A stretch of DNA of 7,337 bases from Deltaproteobacteria bacterium. Its GTDB lineage: Bacteria > Desulfobacterota > Desulfobulbia > Desulfobulbales > UBA5123. The stretch's first letter is position 1, and each line of letters begins with the position of its first letter. Below are positions 5,210 through 7,337 of the stretch, one piece after another. The stretch lies in NCBI GenBank assembly GCA_021788685.1, contig JAJYKH010000132.1, positions 1 to 7,337 on the forward strand. Reading direction: 5' to 3'. The notes beneath the pieces are model-generated. The model saw nothing but the letters and a program-made list of their open reading frames with translations, was not told where the DNA came from and did not search any database. A program made the translations under genes and the position numbers.

Positions 5210-6517
5210 TCAGAAATCCTGAAAATCATCATCGTCGAAGGGAATCATCTCGGCCGGGGTCTTGGCCTGGCCTGCCGCTGCTTCCGGTTTGGCGGCCGCG
5301 CGGGGCTTGAGCTGCGACTTCGGCTTGGCGGCGGGACCGGCCTTGAGCGCGGCGGGCCGGGGCAGCGTCTTCACCGTCTTTTCGGCCAGCCGGACACCGG
5401 GAGGCCGCGGACCGGAAGCGGCGGCCATCGCCACTCTCGGCCCTTCTCCGTGGGCAGCGGCTGCGAGCAGGTCGAGGCCAACGAGCTCCACCAACCGTTC
5501 CACGACGGCCTTCAGCTCCGCGGCCTCCCGGTCGAGGTCCTTGGCCATGGCGGAATTGTCCTCGGCGTGACCGGCATTCGTCTGCACCACCTGCTCCATG
5601 CTGCTCACGGTCTGGTTGAGCTGGTTGATGCCGCTGCTCTGCTCCTGGCTCGCGCCGGCGATCTCGGCGACGAGGGCCGCCACCTTCCCCGCTCCCTCGG
5701 CCACCCCGGCAAAAGCATTCTCGGTGCGGGCCACCAGGGAGGAGCCGTCTTCGATTTTCTTGCCGGTCTCCTCGATGAGGGCGGCGGTGTTTCTGGCCGC
5801 CTCGGCCGCGCGCATGGCCAGGTTCCGCACCTCTTCGGCCACCACCGCGAAGCCCTGGCCGGCCTCCCCGGCCCGGGCCGCCTCCACGGCGGCGTTCAGG
5901 GCGAGCAGATTGGTCTGGAAGGCGATCTCGTCGATGGTCTTGACGATCTTGCCGGTTTCCTGGCCGGACCGGGTGATCTCGGCCATGGAGACCGCCATCT
6001 CCTTCATGGCGCTCTCCGCCTCGACCACCGTGGACTGGTTGGCCTGCATCAGGGTGTTCGCCTGCTGGGCGTTCTCGGCGTTGCGGGAGGTCATGGCGGC
6101 GATCTCTTCGAGGGTGGCCGAAGTCTCCTCCAGGCTGGCCGCCTGGTCGGTCGCGCCGTGGGCGATCTCTTCCGAGGAGACCGCGAAGGTCCGCCCCTGC
6201 TTGCCGATGATTCCCGCCATCTCCTGCAAGGTGGTGATCGCCGGCCGCAGATCCTTCACGATCCGGCGGCTGATCGTGAGCCCTCCGGCGATGCCGAGCC
6301 CGCCCGCCAGCAGGCCGAACAGGATCGAGAACCTCTGAATCTTGTCCATGTCCTGCACTACCTGCTGCTGGTCATGGGCACTGGTCGTATCGGTGCCCGT
6401 GACGACAGACTGTTCGATTTTGGCGAACTGCCAATGATTGAAAATAGGCAAGGCGATGATGAACAGGCCGAGGACAACGGCCGGCGTCGCGATCTTGACT
6501 CCCAACGAGACTTTCAT
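5210..6517 (-). CDS. Methyl-accepting chemotaxis protein with minimal sensory region
   Basis: Membrane receptor that should signal to CheA/CheW. The 435-residue protein has TM1 at about 9-28, a short outer loop of about 32 residues (29-60) and TM2 at about 63-83, then a signalling coiled coil (about 100-345). The highly conserved hairpin tip is at 195-235 (IDEIAFQTNLLALNAAVEAA and AEEVRNLA). Likely adaptation sites lie in the Glu-rich helix at 128-139 and in the returning helix at 286-311. There is no recognisable ligand-binding domain and no complete HAMP: only an AS1-like stretch (82-100) joins TM2 to the coiled coil. Residues 350-424 are an Ala/Pro/Lys-rich, probably disordered linker, and the chain ends in PFDDDDFQDF; there is no NWETF-type CheR tether. 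ATG 6517 was chosen for the purine-rich GGGGGGAG just upstream; the frame runs on to 6559. No che genes are visible. Input could come from the membrane, from cytoplasmic state or from a partner protein. Confidence 0.94.
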   Translation of the reverse strand: MKVSLGVKIATPAVVLGLFIIALPIFNHWQFAKIEQSVVTGTDTTSAHDQQQVVQDMDKIQRFSILFGLLAGGLGIAGGLTISRRIVKDLRPAITTLQEMAGIIGKQGRTFAVSSEEIAHGATDQAASLEETSATLEEIAAMTSRNAENAQQANTLMQANQSTVVEAESAMKEMAVSMAEITRSGQETGKIVKTIDEIAFQTNLLALNAAVEAARAGEAGQGFAVVAEEVRNLAMRAAEAARNTAALIEETGKKIEDGSSLVARTENAFAGVAEGAGKVAALVAEIAGASQEQSSGINQLNQTVSSMEQVVQTNAGHAEDNSAMAKDLDREAAELKAVVERLVELVGLDLLAAAAHGEGPRVAMAAASGPRPPGVRLAEKTVKTLPRPAALKAGPAAKPKSQLKPRAAAKPEAAAGQAKTPAEMIPFDDDDFQDF

Positions 6518-6577
6518 GCGCTCCCCCCTTCTCTGAGTTGAACCGGGAAATTCTTCCACCCACCAAGGGAAATTGGC

Positions 6578-6607
6578 AATATATTAACAAAATCTCAAAA
6601 AAGTCAT
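6578..6607 (-). promoter_or_regulatory. Candidate sigma-70 promoter of the chemoreceptor gene
   Basis: On the minus strand ATGACT (6607-6602, 4 of 6 to TTGACA) and TATATT (6583-6578, 5 of 6 to TATAAT) are 18 bases apart. They lie in the most AT-rich part of the intergenic region, giving a leader of about 55 bases. I did not find a convincing flagellar sigma-28 or a sigma-54 site. Confidence 0.4.
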
Positions 6608-6690
6608 AGCTCTATTTCACCCAAACAGTCAAGCCCCTCTCTGACGGTGGTCCGCAGAGGGGGCCCGCCGGAGAACGCTCCCGAGACATT

Positions 6691-6706
6691 GCCGGGCATG
6701 GCCGGC
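6691..6706. repeat. Small dyad in the divergent intergenic region
   Basis: GCCGG (6691-6695) and CCGGC (6702-6706) can pair around a 6-base loop. There is no T-run and no coding signal nearby. It may be chance in GC-rich DNA. Confidence 0.25.
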
Positions 6707-6749
6707 GCGAATATGGCATACTGATACTGAAATCCAGGGAGAACACTAC

Positions 6750-6765
6750 ATTCGAGCTTTCGAAT
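6750..6765. repeat. Small AT-richer hairpin next to the large hairpin
   Basis: ATTCGA (6750-6755) pairs with TCGAAT (6760-6765) around GCTT. It sits 17 bp before the long hairpin at 6783-6821, whose apical stem also carries CGAA/TTCG, so the two may belong to one element. Confidence 0.4.
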
Positions 6766-6782
6766 TGATCTCGTTGTCTTTT

Positions 6783-6821
6783 TCGTAATCGTGGTCGAAT
6801 TTCCTTCGATCACGATTACGA
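6783..6821. repeat. Long near-perfect hairpin (17-bp stem, 5-base loop) of unknown role
   Basis: TCGTAATCGTGGTCGAA (6783-6799) pairs with TTCGATCACGATTACGA (6805-6821) around TTTCC. The only irregularity is one G-T pair (6794/6810). The T-run TTTTT is on the 5' side on the plus strand, and the minus strand reads A after the stem, so it is not an intrinsic terminator in either direction. It lies between divergent genes, upstream of the candidate promoter of the PEBP gene and of the receptor gene. It could be a dimeric-regulator site, a small mobile-element remnant or part of a small RNA; none is proven. Confidence 0.85.
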
Positions 6822-6875
6822 CTGGGGATGGCTGCTTCGCTGGCAACGAGAAGCGGGATTCCCGGTGCTTGGCTT

Positions 6876-6903
6876 TTGACAGGGATCCAATAGCGACTAC
6901 ATT
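6876..6903 (+). promoter_or_regulatory. Candidate sigma-70 promoter of the PEBP-family gene
   Basis: A perfect -35 box TTGACA (6876-6881) is followed after 16 bases by TACATT (6898-6903, 4 of 6 to TATAAT). The predicted start near 6910 gives a leader of about 50 bases containing the CCGGAT/ATCCGG dyad and the ribosome binding site. Confidence 0.5.
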
Positions 6904-6907
6904 CCCG

Positions 6908-6928
6908 CCGGATCGATTCCGTATCCGG
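6908..6928 (+). promoter_or_regulatory. Dyad in the leader of the PEBP-family gene
   Basis: CCGGAT (6908-6913) and ATCCGG (6923-6928) pair perfectly around nine bases. The dyad begins at the predicted transcription start and ends 22 bases before the Shine-Dalgarno core, so it could be an operator or a 5' stabilising hairpin. The arms are short. Confidence 0.35.
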
Positions 6929-6960
6929 TGATCTCGTGCAAACCGGCAAGGGAGGAAGTC

Positions 6961-7337
6961 ATGAAGCTGACCAGCCCGGCGTTCGACCACGGCGGCACCA
7001 TTCCCGCGAAGCACACCTGCGACGGGGCCAACATCAACCCGCCCCTGCGGATCGAAGGAGTCCCGCAGGAGACCAAAAGCCTGGTGCTGATCCTCGAGGA
7101 CCCGGACGTGCCGAAAAAACTGCGCAAGGACGGCATGTGGGACCACTGGGTGGTGTACGACATCCCGCCCCATCTGCATGAAGTTGCGGAAGGCTCCGAG
7201 CCGCCCGGGATCCACGGCGAGGGCACCGCCGGCAACCAGGATTACTACGGGCCCTGCCCGCCCGACCGGGAGCACCGGTATTTTTTCAAGCTCTTTGCCT
7301 TGGATTCCCTGCTGGAGCTGGCGCCCAGGACGTCCAA
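6961..7337 (+). CDS. YbhB/YbcL family protein (PEBP / Raf kinase inhibitor-like), 3' truncated by the window
   Basis: Member of the phosphatidylethanolamine-binding protein family; the bacterial members are small soluble proteins whose ligand and role are mostly unknown. The frame from ATG 6961 stays open to the window end, giving 125 complete codons. GGAGG (6951-6955) lies five bases before the ATG. Family marks are CDG (20-22), DPDVP (47-51), DHWVVYDIP (61-69) and GPCPPDREHRYFFKLFALD (97-115), which together line the anion pocket (Asp, His and the GPxPP loop). There is no signal peptide, so the protein should be cytoplasmic. Bacterial relatives have about 150-190 residues, so some 30-60 are beyond the edge. 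It is divergent from the chemoreceptor gene. The family is clear; the function is not. Confidence 0.93.
   Translation, partial: MKLTSPAFDHGGTIPAKHTCDGANINPPLRIEGVPQETKSLVLILEDPDVPKKLRKDGMWDHWVVYDIPPHLHEVAEGSEPPGIHGEGTAGNQDYYGPCPPDREHRYFFKLFALDSLLELAPRTS

Noticed and set aside
5450..6541. 363-codon plus-strand open frame opposite the chemoreceptor gene
   Set aside because: It mirrors the receptor coiled coil and has a repetitive Gly/Leu/His composition. There is no domain.
6783..6821. Long hairpin read as an intrinsic terminator
   Set aside because: The T-run is on the 5' side on the plus strand, and A follows the stem on the minus strand; the neighbouring genes also point away from it.
6604..7275. 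223-codon minus-strand open frame opposite the PEBP gene
   Set aside because: It is antisense to a clear PEBP-family sequence and crosses the long hairpin. It shows no domain.
1..7337. CRISPR array, defence island, transposon or integrase signature
   Set aside because: No regularly spaced repeats, no tRNA-associated attachment site, no transposase or nuclease motifs. The genes are metabolic, transport and signalling types.

Overview
The window is 7.3 kb of GC-rich DNA from a Gram-negative bacterium, probably a proteobacterium. The chemoreceptor, the ClcB-like CLC protein, the YbhB/YbcL protein and the strong Shine-Dalgarno sites all fit that, but nothing here fixes the genus. It holds five protein genes, two of them cut by the window edges. 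There are no tRNA or rRNA genes, no CRISPR array and no recognisable transposase.

Layout. (1) 2-1024, plus strand: 3' part of a ClcB-like CLC anion channel or transporter. (2) 1102-3036, plus strand: an EmrB/QacA-type (DHA2) major facilitator exporter with an extra membrane segment and a C-terminal soluble tail of about 97 residues that should lie in the periplasm. (3) 3037-3269: convergent gap with two strong hairpins acting as terminators. (4) 3270-4745, minus strand: ilvC, encoding a long (class II) ketol-acid reductoisomerase whose sequence is strikingly like the plant chloroplast enzyme. (5) 4746-5209: a candidate ilvC promoter with an overlapping dyad, two long GC-rich imperfect palindromes of REP/BIME style, and an intrinsic terminator for the next gene. 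(6) 5210-6517, minus strand: a methyl-accepting chemotaxis protein with two membrane segments, almost no periplasmic domain, no recognisable complete HAMP, and a long Ala/Pro/Lys linker ending in an acidic tail. (7) 6518-6960: divergent regulatory region with candidate promoters for both flanking genes, a 17-bp-stem hairpin of unknown role and smaller dyads. (8) 6961 to the window end, plus strand: 5' part of a YbhB/YbcL (PEBP-family) protein.

The genes do not form one pathway. The CLC and exporter genes are co-oriented and could be co-transcribed. ilvC stands alone, without ilvB, ilvH or other branched-chain genes, and appears to have its own promoter and terminator. The receptor and PEBP genes are divergent. 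I see no clear new multi-gene system. The most unusual items are the exporter with its fused periplasmic tail, the plant-like IlvC and the large hairpin in the divergent region. All similarity statements rest on remembered family sequences, not on a search.
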